From: Alexandriicola marinus
GTDB taxonomy: Bacteria; Pseudomonadota; Alphaproteobacteria; Rhodobacterales; Rhodobacteraceae
DNA length: 64,000 nucleotides
Reading direction: 5' to 3'
Assembly: GCF_004000435.1 (NCBI RefSeq)
Contig: NZ_RBVZ01000006.1
Location: 62,001 to 126,000 of the forward strand
Both the position numbers and the translations under genes were made by a program. The notes under the pieces were generated by a model, which ran no database searches, had not been told where the DNA came from, and was given only the letters and a program-made list of their open reading frames with translations. Within the stretch, counting starts at the first letter, position 1; each line of letters opens with the position of its first letter. Of the stretch, positions 36,373 to 45,196 are shown piece by piece.

Positions 36373-37362
36373 TCAGCTGTCTGCGACAGTCAGGCTGATC
36401 TTGCCGATATGGGCCGAGCTTTCCATGCGGGCGTGGGCCTGTGCCGCCTGCCCCAGATCGAAGGCCTGATCCATGACGGGGGCGATACGCCCGGCCTCGA
36501 GCAGGGGCCAGACCTCCCGCGCCAGCGCATGGGCGATCCGCGCCTTGGCGACATCCGATTGCGGGCGCAGGGTCGATCCGGTCATCGTCAGCCGCCGCAC
36601 CATCAGAGGCGCAAGGTTCAAGGTCACCTTGGGGCCCTGAAGAAAGGCGATCTGAACCAACCGGCCATCATCGGCCAATGCCTTGATGTTCCGGGGAATA
36701 TAGTCGCCACCCACCATGTCGAGGATCAGGTCGGCCCGGCCTTCGGCTGCCATGACATCGACGAAATCCTCGGTTCGGTAATTGATCGCGCGGTCGGCGC
36801 CCAGCGCCTCGCAGGCGCGGCACTTCTCATCCGACCCGGCGGTCGTGAAGACGCGCGCGCCGAAATGGCGGGCAAGCTGGATCGCTGTTGTCCCGATACC
36901 GGAGGTGCCGCCATGAACCAGAAAGGTCTCACCGCCCCGCAATCCGCCCCGCATGAACACGTTCGACCAGACGGTGAAGAAGGTCTCGGGCAGGCAGGCC
37001 GCCTCGCGCAGACCCATGCCGCGCGGCACTTTCAGGCAATGTGCGGCGGGCGTCACGGCATAATCGGCATAGCCGCCGCCGGGCAGCAGGGCACAGACCG
37101 CGTCGCCCTCGGCAAGGCCGGTCACGCCATCGCCTATGGCCGCGACATGGCCCGACGCCTCAAGCCCCGGCAGATCACTGGCCCCGGGCGGCGGATTGTA
37201 GGCGCCAGCACGTTGAAGCGCATCGGGCCGGTTCACACCGGCGTGCGCGATCCGGATCAGCACCTGCCCGAAGCCGGGCGTCGGAACCGGGCGTTCTGTC
37301 AGCGCCAGAACATCCGGCCCGCCGGGGCTCCTGATTTCAACGGCGCGCATCGTGGTTGTCAT
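36373..37362 (-). CDS. NAD(P)H quinone oxidoreductase (zeta-crystallin type MDR)
   Basis: A 329-residue medium-chain reductase without zinc-binding cysteines. Visible are GVNRPDALQRAGAY, the nucleotide-binding FLVHGGTSGIGTTAIQLARHFGARV and a C-terminal NAD-domain end (GKISLTVADS). It reduces quinones or enones with NADPH. Of several in-frame ATGs, 37362 (MTTTMRAVEI) sits 6 bases after GAGGG, so I choose it. It is the only gene on this strand before COQ9 and etfB. Confidence 0.85.
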   Translation of the reverse strand: MTTTMRAVEIRSPGGPDVLALTERPVPTPGFGQVLIRIAHAGVNRPDALQRAGAYNPPPGASDLPGLEASGHVAAIGDGVTGLAEGDAVCALLPGGGYADYAVTPAAHCLKVPRGMGLREAACLPETFFTVWSNVFMRGGLRGGETFLVHGGTSGIGTTAIQLARHFGARVFTTAGSDEKCRACEALGADRAINYRTEDFVDVMAAEGRADLILDMVGGDYIPRNIKALADDGRLVQIAFLQGPKVTLNLAPLMVRRLTMTGSTLRPQSDVAKARIAHALAREVWPLLEAGRIAPVMDQAFDLGQAAQAHARMESSAHIGKISLTVADS

Positions 37363-37458
37363 GGTCATCCCTCTTGTCCCGGGCCAGATGGTCGACCCGG
37401 TCTATGACAAATCCCGAGAGAAAAGAGAATGGTCGCAGCAGATTTGCCCCGACGCGGG

Positions 37459-38157
37459 CTAGTCCTGCGGCGCCCAGCGGCCAGGCAGATCGTCGCGTCG
37501 TGCGGCCTTTGGCGCGCGGATCGGCGCCGTGGCGCGTGACAGGATCCCGGTCAACGGCTTGAACAGGGGATTGCCCGACACCTGGGCCTTTGCCTTTTCG
37601 AACCGCATGACGTCGGCGATCCGTCTGTCGATGAATTCATCGGTTGCGGTGTGCCCCTCGCTCATGTCGCCCAACCAATAGAGCACGACCGAACTCCAGA
37701 CCGCCGAAAGCGTCATCCGTTTGGTGTACCAGTTCACGTCTTCCGACGTGTCGCCGATTGCGCGCCACATCGCATCGGCCGTTCCCCAGATCAGCCGCCC
37801 GCCCTCGGCCGCATGATGCGGCAGGGCGAAAAGGGCCGACCCTCGGCGCACGACCTCCTTGTCGGACACGACGTCGAGCCGGGTCCGGATCGCAAGGGCG
37901 ATCTTGTCCTGAACGCGCATCGTATCCAGATCGGCCTCGGCAAGGGCAATCTCCATGGCGCGATCGCCCTGTTCGTGGAACATGACCGCAAGGTCCGTGG
38001 CGCCGCGCGGGCACAGGGCGCGCGCCTCCTGCACGGTCATCCCCGCGTCGCGCGTCGCGGCGGCAAAGGCCTCTGGTGACCAGCCGTCGAATGGCACATG
38101 CATCACGATCGCGTCGAGCAGTCGTTGTTTCGTCTCATCGGGGATGGTGCCTGCCAT
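37459..38157 (-). CDS. COQ9 family ubiquinone biosynthesis protein
   Basis: A 232-residue protein of the COQ9 family (rpsU-associated in many alphaproteobacteria). The N-terminal TetR-like helices (DETKQRLLDAIVMHVPFDGW) and the C-terminal lipid-binding part with VNWYTKRMTLSAVWSSVVLYWLGD fit. It supports ubiquinone hydroxylation by COQ7-type enzymes. ATG 38157 has AAGGAGG 10 bases upstream. It is divergent from rpsU. Confidence 0.88.
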   Translation of the reverse strand: MAGTIPDETKQRLLDAIVMHVPFDGWSPEAFAAATRDAGMTVQEARALCPRGATDLAVMFHEQGDRAMEIALAEADLDTMRVQDKIALAIRTRLDVVSDKEVVRRGSALFALPHHAAEGGRLIWGTADAMWRAIGDTSEDVNWYTKRMTLSAVWSSVVLYWLGDMSEGHTATDEFIDRRIADVMRFEKAKAQVSGNPLFKPLTGILSRATAPIRAPKAARRDDLPGRWAPQD

Positions 38158-38187
38158 GGCGAATGGGCCTCCTTGGATATCACGGAC

Positions 38188-38216
38188 TGGACAAATGGCC
38201 TCTCCCTTGTTATAGG
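38188..38216 (+). promoter_or_regulatory. Candidate sigma-70 promoter of rpsU
   Basis: TGGACA (38188-38193) and TATAGG (38211-38216) are separated by 17 bases. They match the -35 and -10 consensus at five and four of six positions. The predicted transcript starts about 45-50 bases before the rpsU start codon. Confidence 0.6.
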
Positions 38217-38254
38217 CCCAATTCCTGCTTTTCCAGCAACTCAAACTTAGAAAG

Positions 38255-38268
38255 GTGGTGAAAACCAC
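38255..38268 (+). promoter_or_regulatory. GNRA-loop hairpin abutting the rpsU start codon
   Basis: GTGGT (38255-38259), GAAA (38260-38263) and ACCAC (38264-38268) form a 5-bp stem with a GAAA tetraloop. The stem overlaps the Shine-Dalgarno AAAGGTGG and ends immediately before ATG 38269. It could gate translation of S21. Confidence 0.5.
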
Positions 38269-38475
38269 ATGCAGGTCAGCGTTCGCGACAACAATGTCGA
38301 TCAGGCTCTTCGGGCCCTGAAGAAGAAGCTGCAGCGTGAGGGTGTCTTTCGCGAGATGAAGCTTCGGCAACATTTCGAAAAGCCGTCCGAGAAAAAAGCA
38401 CGCGAAAAGGCAGAAGCGATCCGGCGTCAGCGCAAGCTCGCACGCAAGAAAGCCCAGCGCGAAGGAATGATGTAA
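38269..38475 (+). CDS. rpsU: 30S ribosomal protein S21
   Basis: A 68-residue basic ribosomal protein. The N terminus [24 protein letters not shown] and the basic C terminus are typical, and alphaproteobacterial S21 is about this long. It lies opposite COQ9, a common arrangement, and is followed by a strong terminator. Confidence 0.95.
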   Translation: MQVSVRDNNVDQALRALKKKLQREGVFREMKLRQHFEKPSEKKAREKAEAIRRQRKLARKKAQREGMM

Positions 38476-38506
38476 GTCATCGTTTTTCGCCAAGCCGAAT
38501 TAGAGA

Positions 38507-38542
38507 AACCCCCGAGCATACCGCCCGGGGGTTTGTCTTTTT
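38507..38542 (+). terminator. Rho-independent terminator of rpsU
   Basis: AAACCCCCG (38507-38515) pairs with CGGGGGTTT (38527-38535), followed by GTCTTTTTCC. The stem and T run are textbook, and the position right after rpsU is right. It may also help end the convergent GST transcript. Confidence 0.88.
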
Positions 38543-38555
38543 CCGGACCAGCGCC

Positions 38556-39254
38556 TTATCCCGGATCCGGAATCTGCCGCCCCCTCTGAACCGCAGGCCG
38601 ATCCATGAACCGATCAAGGTAGGCCGGCACGTTTTTCAGATCATCCCATCCGACAAGCTCTTTCGCGCCATAGTATTCGAGGCCGCCCAACCAGGGAGCG
38701 AGGGCGATATCAGCGATGGTAAAGGGCCCGGCGATCCAGTCCCGGCCCTCAAGCGCGGTCTCGAGAACGGCAAGAAGTCGTCTGGCTTCGGAGACATACC
38801 GCTCCCTCGGGCGGGGATCTTCGATTTCCGAGCCGGCGAACTTCACGAAAAAGCCCAGCTGCCCGAACATCGGACCCACGCCGCCCATCTGGAACATCGT
38901 CCATTGAAGCGCGTGATAGCGGTCCTGTGCCGTGTCGCCCAGAAGCGCGCCGGATTTCTCGGCCAGATAGACAAGGATCGCACCGCTTTCGAACAGTCCG
39001 ATCGGTGTGCCATCCGGCCCGTTCGGATCGATGATCGCAGGGATCTTGTTGTTCGGATTGAGCGACAGGAACGCATCGCTTTTCACATCTGCATCCGACA
39101 GCGTGACGAGATGAGGCTCGTAGGCCAGCCCGGTTTCTTCGAGAGCAATGGAGGCTTTGACCCCATTGGGCGTGGGGAAGGAATAGAGCTGGATCACCGT
39201 CGGATCCGCTGGTGGCCAACGTCGCGTGATCGGAAAGTCAGTCAAATCGAACAT
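38556..39254 (-). CDS. Glutathione S-transferase, YghU/YfcG-like
   Basis: A 232-residue GST. A thioredoxin-fold N-terminal domain (LYSFPTPNGVKASIALEETGLAYEPHLV, NKIPAIIDPNG, GLFESGAILVYLAEKSG with the glutathione-binding ES pair) is followed by an alpha-helical domain ending SDYWAGP-like GPFTIADIALAPWLGG. The start MFDLTDFP at 39254 is preceded by AAGGAG 6 bases away. Nu-class enzymes often act as disulfide-bond reductases. Confidence 0.88.
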   Translation of the reverse strand: MFDLTDFPITRRWPPADPTVIQLYSFPTPNGVKASIALEETGLAYEPHLVTLSDADVKSDAFLSLNPNNKIPAIIDPNGPDGTPIGLFESGAILVYLAEKSGALLGDTAQDRYHALQWTMFQMGGVGPMFGQLGFFVKFAGSEIEDPRPRERYVSEARRLLAVLETALEGRDWIAGPFTIADIALAPWLGGLEYYGAKELVGWDDLKNVPAYLDRFMDRPAVQRGRQIPDPG

Positions 39255-39413
39255 GGAGGGCTCCTTGGAATGCATTCCCTCTACATATGGGAAATGGCCC
39301 TCGAAAAACCCCCTACTCATGTGCGCAGAATGCTTTAAGAGTGTGCATCGTTGCGAAGGCAGGCATCAACGACCGGCCATATGCAAAGACAAACAGTGAG
39401 TGGGGACAGTCTC

Positions 39414-39842
39414 GTGCTTAACGAATTCAAGGATTTCATCGCCAAAGGCAATGTCATGGACATGGCCGTCGGCATCATCATCGGCGCCGCCTTCACGGCG
39501 ATCGTCACGTCGCTCGTGGGCGACCTGATCAACCCGATCATCGCGCTCTTTACCGGCGGGATCGATTTCTCGGGCTGGTTCTATGTGCTGGGCGAGGGCG
39601 AATGCGCATCCGTCGCAGCATGCACCGAGGCCGGGGTATCCGTCTTTGCCGTCGGCAACTTCATCATGGCCGTCATCAACTTCCTGATCGTGGCCTTCGT
39701 GGTCTTCATGCTGGTCAAGATGGTCAACCGCATCAAGTCCGCAGCAGAGAAGCCCGCAGAGCCCGTCGCCGAAGAGCCCAAGGGCCCCACGGCCGAGGAA
39801 CTGCTGGCCGAAATTCGCGACGCGTTGAAGGCTCAGGCCTGA
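39414..39842 (+). CDS. mscL: Large-conductance mechanosensitive channel MscL
   Basis: A 142-residue osmotic safety valve of the inner membrane. TM1 reads [20 protein letters not shown], and the family start LNEFKDF is reached by GTG 39414. TM2 is [19 protein letters not shown] periplasmic loop with two cysteines ([13 protein letters not shown]) lies between. Upstream in-frame ATGs would add a non-conserved leader, so the GTG start is preferred. Confidence 0.92.
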   Translation: MLNEFKDFIAKGNVMDMAVGIIIGAAFTAIVTSLVGDLINPIIALFTGGIDFSGWFYVLGEGECASVAACTEAGVSVFAVGNFIMAVINFLIVAFVVFMLVKMVNRIKSAAEKPAEPVAEEPKGPTAEELLAEIRDALKAQA

Positions 39843-39866
39843 TCCTTCTCGACAATCGTCAGACGC

Positions 39867-39898
39867 AAGGGGCGCTGAGCAATCAGCGCCTCTTTTTC
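39867..39898 (+). terminator. Rho-independent terminator of mscL
   Basis: AAGGGGCGCTGA (39867-39878) pairs with TCAGCGCCTCTT (39883-39894) around a GCAA loop, then T-rich sequence TCTTTTTCG. One G-T wobble occurs in the stem. It lies between convergent mscL and ald and could act for both. Confidence 0.85.
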
Positions 39899-39905
39899 GA
39901 TGTCT

Positions 39906-41027
39906 CTAGCCCTCTTTCAGGGCCAGGGACGGCGACAGAACGTCGATCCCGAGCGCCTTGCCCACTGCATAGTAGGTCAGTCGACCGGCATGCACGTTCA
40001 GACCGTTCAACAGGTTGGGGTCTTCCTCGCAGGCCTTGCGCCAGCCCTTGTCGGCCAGATCGAGCAGGAACGGCAGTGTCGCGTTGCCCAGCGCAATCGT
40101 CGAGGTGCGGGCCACCGCACCCGGCATGTTGGCCACGCAGTAATGCATGATGCCGTCGACGTCGTAGATCGGATCTTCGTGGGTCGTTGGACGGGATGTC
40201 TCGAAACACCCACCCTGATCGATGGCCACGTCGACAAGGGCCGCACCGGGCTTGAGATCTGACAACTGGTCTTTCGAGATCAGCTTGGGGGCCGCCGCGC
40301 CGGGGATCAGCACAGCCCCGATGATCATGTCGGCCTCGGCCGCCAGTTCGGCCGTGTTGCCCCGGCTGGCATAGCGCGTTCCGAACAGGGTTCCGAACGT
40401 ATCATCAAGGTAGCGCAGCCGCTGGATCGACCGGTCGAGCACTGTCACATCCGCGCCCATGCCCGCTGCCACCCGTGCCGCGTGGGTTCCGACGACACCA
40501 CCGCCGATCACGACCACACGCGCGGGGCCAACACCCGGAACGCCGCCCATCAGGACACCCCGCCCGCCGTTGGCCTTTTGCAGCGTCCAGGCTCCGACCT
40601 GCGGGGCAAGTCGCCCCGCCACTTCGGACATCGGCGCCAGAAGCGGCAGACCACCACGATCATCCGTCACCGTCTCGTAGGCGATGCAGGTCGCACCGGA
40701 GGCAATCAGGTCGCGGGTCTGATCGGGATCGGGCGCGAGATGCAGGTAGGTAAAGAGGATCTGCCCGTCCCGTAGCATCGCCCGTTCCACGGGCTGCGGT
40801 TCCTTGACCTTCACGATCAGGTCTGCGGTCGCGAAGATGGTCCCGGCATCCGGCGCGATCAGGGCGCCCGCCGCCTCGTAATCCGCATCCTCGAACCCCG
40901 CCCCCTGACCCGCGCCCGCCTCGACGGTCACCTTATGGCGATGCGACACGGCCTCCCGCGCGGCATTGGGCGTCAGGCCGACGCGAAACTCCTGCGGTTT
41001 GATCTCTTTCGGGCATCCGATATGCAT
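39906..41027 (-). CDS. ald: Alanine dehydrogenase
   Basis: A 373-residue NAD-dependent enzyme that interconverts L-alanine and pyruvate plus ammonia. MHIGCPKEIKPQEFRVGLTP, KVKEPQPVE with the catalytic Lys, TYLHLAPDPDQTRDL with His, and the Rossmann motif VVIGGGVVGTHAARVAAGMGADVT are all visible. ATG 41027 has GGAGGA 10 bases before it. It is divergent from an Lrp-family regulator, the usual ald/aldR pairing. Confidence 0.95.
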   Translation of the reverse strand: MHIGCPKEIKPQEFRVGLTPNAAREAVSHRHKVTVEAGAGQGAGFEDADYEAAGALIAPDAGTIFATADLIVKVKEPQPVERAMLRDGQILFTYLHLAPDPDQTRDLIASGATCIAYETVTDDRGGLPLLAPMSEVAGRLAPQVGAWTLQKANGGRGVLMGGVPGVGPARVVVIGGGVVGTHAARVAAGMGADVTVLDRSIQRLRYLDDTFGTLFGTRYASRGNTAELAAEADMIIGAVLIPGAAAPKLISKDQLSDLKPGAALVDVAIDQGGCFETSRPTTHEDPIYDVDGIMHYCVANMPGAVARTSTIALGNATLPFLLDLADKGWRKACEEDPNLLNGLNVHAGRLTYYAVGKALGIDVLSPSLALKEG

Positions 41028-41091
41028 GAGCGACTCCTCCTGTCTGATCTCAGCATGCGCGCCCCGCCCCGCAATTGCTTGGACATTCCTT

Positions 41092-41105
41092 GTGCCTTTT
41101 GGCAC
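41092..41105. promoter_or_regulatory. 14-bp inverted repeat between ald and lrp
   Basis: GTGCC-TTTT-GGCAC at 41092-41105 is a perfect inverted repeat with a T-rich centre in the 130-base divergent intergenic region. It is a plausible binding site for the adjacent Lrp/AsnC regulator; the center resembles the AT-rich middle of Lrp sites. Confidence 0.5.
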
Positions 41106-41157
41106 GGTCGCGGGAAATCGTTGCGCCAATTCATCCAAAGACGAAAGATCAACGCGC

Positions 41158-41619
41158 ATGTCGCAGATTGACGATACGGACCGACGCCTGCTTGCCGCGC
41201 TTCAACGTGACGGCCGGCTGTCGAATGCACAGCTGTCCGAGCAGGTGAACCTGTCGCCCTCGGCCTGTCACAGGCGGGTTCAGCGCCTTGAGCAGGAGGG
41301 GTGGATTCGCGGCTACGTCGCGCTTGTCAATCCACGCAAGGTCGGCCGTCCCGCCACCGTCTTTGTCGAGATCACGCTCAGCGGTCAGGCGGACGAGGTT
41401 CTCGACGCATTCGAGAAGGCGGTCGCCCGGGTGCCCGAGGTTCTCGAATGCCATCTGATGGCGGGCACGGCCGACTACCTTCTCAAGGTGGTGGCGCGTG
41501 ACACCGACGATTTCGCCCGGCTGCACCGGCGGCATTTGGCCTCCCTGCCCGGCGTCGCGCAGATCCAGTCGTCGTTCGCGCTCAGGACCGTTCGCCAGAC
41601 GACGGCCCTGCCGCTCTGA
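41158..41619 (+). CDS. Lrp/AsnC family transcriptional regulator
   Basis: A 153-residue regulator. The HTH is IDDTDRRLLAALQRDGRLSNAQLSEQVNLSPSACHRRVQRLEQEG, and the C-terminal RAM domain starts VFVEITLSG. Divergent to ald, so it likely activates ald in response to alanine, like AldR/Lrp pairs elsewhere. Start at ATG 41158 (MSQIDD) is set by similarity; the frame is open further upstream. Confidence 0.9.
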   Translation: MSQIDDTDRRLLAALQRDGRLSNAQLSEQVNLSPSACHRRVQRLEQEGWIRGYVALVNPRKVGRPATVFVEITLSGQADEVLDAFEKAVARVPEVLECHLMAGTADYLLKVVARDTDDFARLHRRHLASLPGVAQIQSSFALRTVRQTTALPL

Positions 41620-41632
41620 TCGGGCGCCCCGC

Positions 41633-42241
41633 ATGTCAGACACCGATGTTGATCCCCACCATCCGCTGCGCGCCATGATCGGCCGGCTCGAGGCGCTGGG
41701 TGATGCCGAAACGGTCGATCTGCGGATGCTGCTTCGCGCCTTCGGCGAGGCCTCGTTCGTCCCGGCGCTGACGGTGCCCGCGATCCTCGTGGTCTCCCCC
41801 CTGTCGGGGATTCCGCTGTTCTCGACGATCTGCGGACTCAGCATCGCGCTGATCTCGATCCAGATCGTCCTGCGGCGCCGGCACCTCTGGCTGCCCGGGT
41901 TCATCCTTGACCGAAGGGTCAATGGGCCGCGCCTGAAACGGGCGCTGGCCCGGCTCCACCGGGTGGCAGATTGGATTGACGAGCGCACGACCGAAAGGCT
42001 TCGGATATTTCGTCACCGACCCTTGTCGTGGCTGGTGCCGGTGGCCTGCCTGATCTGCGGGCTGGCGATGCCGTTTCTGGAGCTGGTGCCCTTTTCGTCC
42101 TCAATTCTGGGGACGGCGGTGATCTTCTTTTCGATCAGTCTTCTGGCGCGGGACGGGCTTTTCGTCGTTCTGGGCCTGGTCATGATGGGGATCGCCTCGA
42201 CGATCCCCCTCTTTGTGCTTGGTCAGATCACCGGTGCCTGA
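41633..42241 (+). CDS. ExoD-like exopolysaccharide synthesis membrane protein
   Basis: A 202-residue protein with a short polar N terminus and four hydrophobic segments (ALTVPAILVVSPLSGIP, ISIALISIQIVL, LVPVACLICGLAMPFLELVPFSS, VIFFSISLLARDGLFVVLGLV). The motifs FVPALTVPAILVVSPLSGIPLFSTICG and ARDGL fit the ExoD family, which affects exopolysaccharide production in Sinorhizobium. It follows the Lrp gene by 13 bases. Confidence 0.85.
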   Translation: MSDTDVDPHHPLRAMIGRLEALGDAETVDLRMLLRAFGEASFVPALTVPAILVVSPLSGIPLFSTICGLSIALISIQIVLRRRHLWLPGFILDRRVNGPRLKRALARLHRVADWIDERTTERLRIFRHRPLSWLVPVACLICGLAMPFLELVPFSSSILGTAVIFFSISLLARDGLFVVLGLVMMGIASTIPLFVLGQITGA

Positions 42242-42247
42242 CGCGCT

Positions 42248-42691
42248 CTAGGGCAGCGTGCCGTTCAGAACATAGCGCAGGATATCGACGACCTGCCCCG
42301 GCTCTTCGGCGACGGCCAGTGCCGCGGCATCCACCTCCTTGAGCGCGTGAGCATGCTCGGGCGGATGCAGGATGATGAGCGACTTTCCAAGCGCCGCGGC
42401 ATAGCCCGCGTCGAAGGCGGCGTTCCACTGCTTGTACTGGGTGCCAAAGCGGACGACGACGATATCGGCATCCTCGATCCCCTTGCGGGTGCGGATCGCA
42501 TTGACCATCGCGCCCTTGTGGTCGTGCCAGAACTTGTTCTCTTCGGCGCCAAGGATGGCGACACCGCAATCGTCACTGGCCGCATGATCGGTTACCGGCG
42601 CGCTGAACACGACATCGAGGCCCTTTGCCCCGCCCATGATCTGCTCGCGCCAGTCGGTGTGAATCTCACCGGACAGATAGACTTTCAGCAT
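42248..42691 (-). CDS. YtoQ family protein (nucleoside deoxyribosyltransferase-like fold)
   Basis: A 147-residue protein. LKVYLSGEIHTDWREQI, ENKFWHDHKGAMVNAIRTRKGIEDADIVVVRFG and KQWNAAFDAGYAAALGKSLIILHP match the YtoQ family, related to nucleoside 2-deoxyribosyltransferases. The true reaction is unknown. ATG 42691 has GGGAG 7 bases upstream; ATG 42697 is too close. It converges with exoD. Confidence 0.85.
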   Translation of the reverse strand: MLKVYLSGEIHTDWREQIMGGAKGLDVVFSAPVTDHAASDDCGVAILGAEENKFWHDHKGAMVNAIRTRKGIEDADIVVVRFGTQYKQWNAAFDAGYAAALGKSLIILHPPEHAHALKEVDAAALAVAEEPGQVVDILRYVLNGTLP

Positions 42692-42723
42692 GTGCATTCT
42701 CCCTTCATGCCCATGATCGAGGC

Positions 42724-45120
42724 TTACCCGCGTAGCGTGCCGCCCGTGGCTTTCTCGACCTTTTCGACGATCTTCGCCGCCACCGCATCGATATCGGCAT
42801 CCTTCAGCGTCGTGTCGGTCGGCTGAAGGCGGACGGTGATCGCCAGCGATTTCTTGTCATCGCCGAGGCTTCCGCCGACGAATTCGTCAAAGACCCGAAC
42901 CTCGGCGATCAGCGCCTTGTCGGCCCCCTGTGCGGCGTTGACCAGCGTCAGCGCCTCGACCCCGCGATCGACGACAAAGGCAAAGTCGCGCTCCACGGGC
43001 TGCAGATCAGAGATGGCAAGCGCACCGCGCGCGGTCGATTTCGACCGGGAGGCCGGAATCTCGTCGGGCCAGATGCAGAAGGCCACGACAGGCCCCTTCA
43101 CATCCAGTTCGCGCAGGATTTTCGGGTGCAATTCACCAAAGATCCCAAGCGTCTTTTTCGGGCCGAGGCAGATGCGGCCATGCCGGCCCGGATGCCACCA
43201 CTCGTCTGCACCGCGCAGGATCTGAACCTTCTCGGGCGCGCCCAGCGCCGACAGGACGGCCTCGGCATCGGCCTTGGCGTCATAGACATCGAGCGCCCGC
43301 GATGTGCCATGCACATCCTTGGGGCCGGTCCGGCCCACGCGAATGCCCACGACCTGAAGGTGCTGTTCTCCGGGTTCGCCGCCGTGGAAGGCATCGCCGA
43401 CCTCGAACAGCGCCATATCGCCGAAACCGCGCGCCTGATTGCGCGCCGCTGCCCGCAAGAGCCCGGGCAGGAGCGAGGGGCGCATATGGCTCATCTCGCT
43501 CGAGATCGGGTTTTCGAGCATCGTCGCGTCGTCACCGCCGCCGAACAGGGCCGCGACCTCCTGATCGATGAAGGAATAGGTGACGCATTCGTTCAGGCCC
43601 AACGAGGCACACATCCGCCGGGCCGCGCCGGATTTGCGCTGGGTCGGCGTCAGGATCGGGGCAGGCACGCCCGGCTCGACCCGCGACAGCGGCTTGCCCT
43701 CGAGCTTGGTCAGCGATACGATCCGCGCAACCTCTTCGACAAGGTCGGCCTCGCCCATCACGTCGGGGCGCCAGCTGGGCACTTGGGCCATGTCGCCATC
43801 CATGACAAAGCCCAGCGCCTCCAGAACGGCGCGCTGGGTGTCGGCCGGGATATCCATGCCCACGAGAGACGAACATCTGTCGGCATCGTGCCGATAGGCG
43901 CGCGAAGTGTCGGGCACGGCACCCGCGACGATCATCTCGGACGCTTCGCCGCCCGCATGATCGACGATCATGCGCACCGCCATATCAAGCCCTTGCGGCG
44001 TGAAAGCCGGATCGACACCCCTTTCGAACCTGTAACGGGCATCGGAATTGATCTTCAGCGAGCGGCCCGTATAGGCGATCTGGATCGGGTCCCAATAGGC
44101 GCTCTCGATGAAGACGTTCACGGTCTCGTCGGTGCAGCCGGTCTCTTCGCCGCCCATGATACCCGCGATGCTTTCGGGGCCATTGCCGTCCGAGATGATC
44201 ATCTGACCCGCCTCGAAGGTATAGGTCTTGCCATCGAGCGCGAGGATCTGTTCCCCGCCCTTGGCACGGTGAACCCGGATATCGCCCGCGACCTTGTCCG
44301 CGTCGAAGACGTGCAGAGGTCGGTTGCGGTCATAGGTAAAGAAGTTCGTCACATCGACGAGGAAGTTGATCGGCCGCAGGCCGATGGCACGCAGCCTGTC
44401 CTGAAGCCATTCGGGCGATGGCCCGTTCTTCACGCCACGGATCAGCGTGCCGCAGAACAGCGGACAGCCATCGCGGGTATCCTCGTCGATCGTCACGGCG
44501 ATCCCGGCCTCGAAGCTGGGCGCGACGGGCGTGAACGGACGCGCGATCAGCTGCCCCAGCCCACGGGCGGCCAGATCGCGGGCGATGCCCTCGACCCCCA
44601 GCGCATCGGGACGGTTGGGCGTGATCGCGATCTCGATAACCGGATCGACCTTAGCGGGATCATTCTCGGCCAGCCAGTCGATGAACCGGTCACCGACCTC
44701 GCCCGAAGGCAGTTCGATGATGCCGTCATGTTCGTCCGACAGCTTCATCTCGCGCTCGGAACACATCATGCCGTAGCTTTCGATGCCACGGATCTTGCCG
44801 ACACCCAGCGTCACGTCGATGCCCGGCACATAGACACCGGGATGCGCGATGACGACGGTGATCCCCTCGCGCGCATTGGGCGCCCCGCAGATGATCTGCT
44901 TTTCGCCCTGATCGGTCGCAACCTGGCAGACCCTCAACCTGTCGGCATCCGGGTGTTCTTCAGCCTTGAGGACCTTGCCGATGGTGAAATCGGCCAGTCG
45001 TGCGGCGGGGTTCTCGATCCCCTCGACCTCGAGGCCCAGATCCGTCAGCGCCTCCGCGATCTCATCGACCGTCGCATCGGTGTCGAGGTGATCCTTGAGC
45101 CAGCTCAGGGTGAATTTCAT
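42724..45120 (-). CDS. pheT: Phenylalanyl-tRNA synthetase beta subunit
   Basis: A 798-residue tRNA synthetase beta chain. Domains in order: tRNA-binding EMAP-like (about 40-150; VLKAEEHPDADRLRVCQV), B3/B4 editing domain, B5, catalytic-like core with DMALFEVGDAF, and the C-terminal anticodon-binding domain (FDEFVGGSLGDDKKSLAITVRLQP). It attaches phenylalanine with PheS. It is not adjacent to pheS: two small genes intervene on the same strand. Confidence 0.95.
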   Translation of the reverse strand: MKFTLSWLKDHLDTDATVDEIAEALTDLGLEVEGIENPAARLADFTIGKVLKAEEHPDADRLRVCQVATDQGEKQIICGAPNAREGITVVIAHPGVYVPGIDVTLGVGKIRGIESYGMMCSEREMKLSDEHDGIIELPSGEVGDRFIDWLAENDPAKVDPVIEIAITPNRPDALGVEGIARDLAARGLGQLIARPFTPVAPSFEAGIAVTIDEDTRDGCPLFCGTLIRGVKNGPSPEWLQDRLRAIGLRPINFLVDVTNFFTYDRNRPLHVFDADKVAGDIRVHRAKGGEQILALDGKTYTFEAGQMIISDGNGPESIAGIMGGEETGCTDETVNVFIESAYWDPIQIAYTGRSLKINSDARYRFERGVDPAFTPQGLDMAVRMIVDHAGGEASEMIVAGAVPDTSRAYRHDADRCSSLVGMDIPADTQRAVLEALGFVMDGDMAQVPSWRPDVMGEADLVEEVARIVSLTKLEGKPLSRVEPGVPAPILTPTQRKSGAARRMCASLGLNECVTYSFIDQEVAALFGGGDDATMLENPISSEMSHMRPSLLPGLLRAAARNQARGFGDMALFEVGDAFHGGEPGEQHLQVVGIRVGRTGPKDVHGTSRALDVYDAKADAEAVLSALGAPEKVQILRGADEWWHPGRHGRICLGPKKTLGIFGELHPKILRELDVKGPVVAFCIWPDEIPASRSKSTARGALAISDLQPVERDFAFVVDRGVEALTLVNAAQGADKALIAEVRVFDEFVGGSLGDDKKSLAITVRLQPTDTTLKDADIDAVAAKIVEKVEKATGGTLRG

Positions 45121-45196
45121 CGCGCGTCATCCGTCGAAAAATATGTGTCAGCGGGGGTCTAGCCCAGATACGTGGCGGGATAAAGCCGCCCTCCGC

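Noticed and set aside
35326-37407. Plus-strand long frame opposite etfBA and the quinone reductase
   Set aside because: The coding signal belongs to the minus-strand genes, which have clear motifs.
43126-45162. Plus-strand frame of over 600 codons opposite pheT
   Set aside because: It is a shadow of pheT codon bias; no motif or ribosome-binding site was seen.
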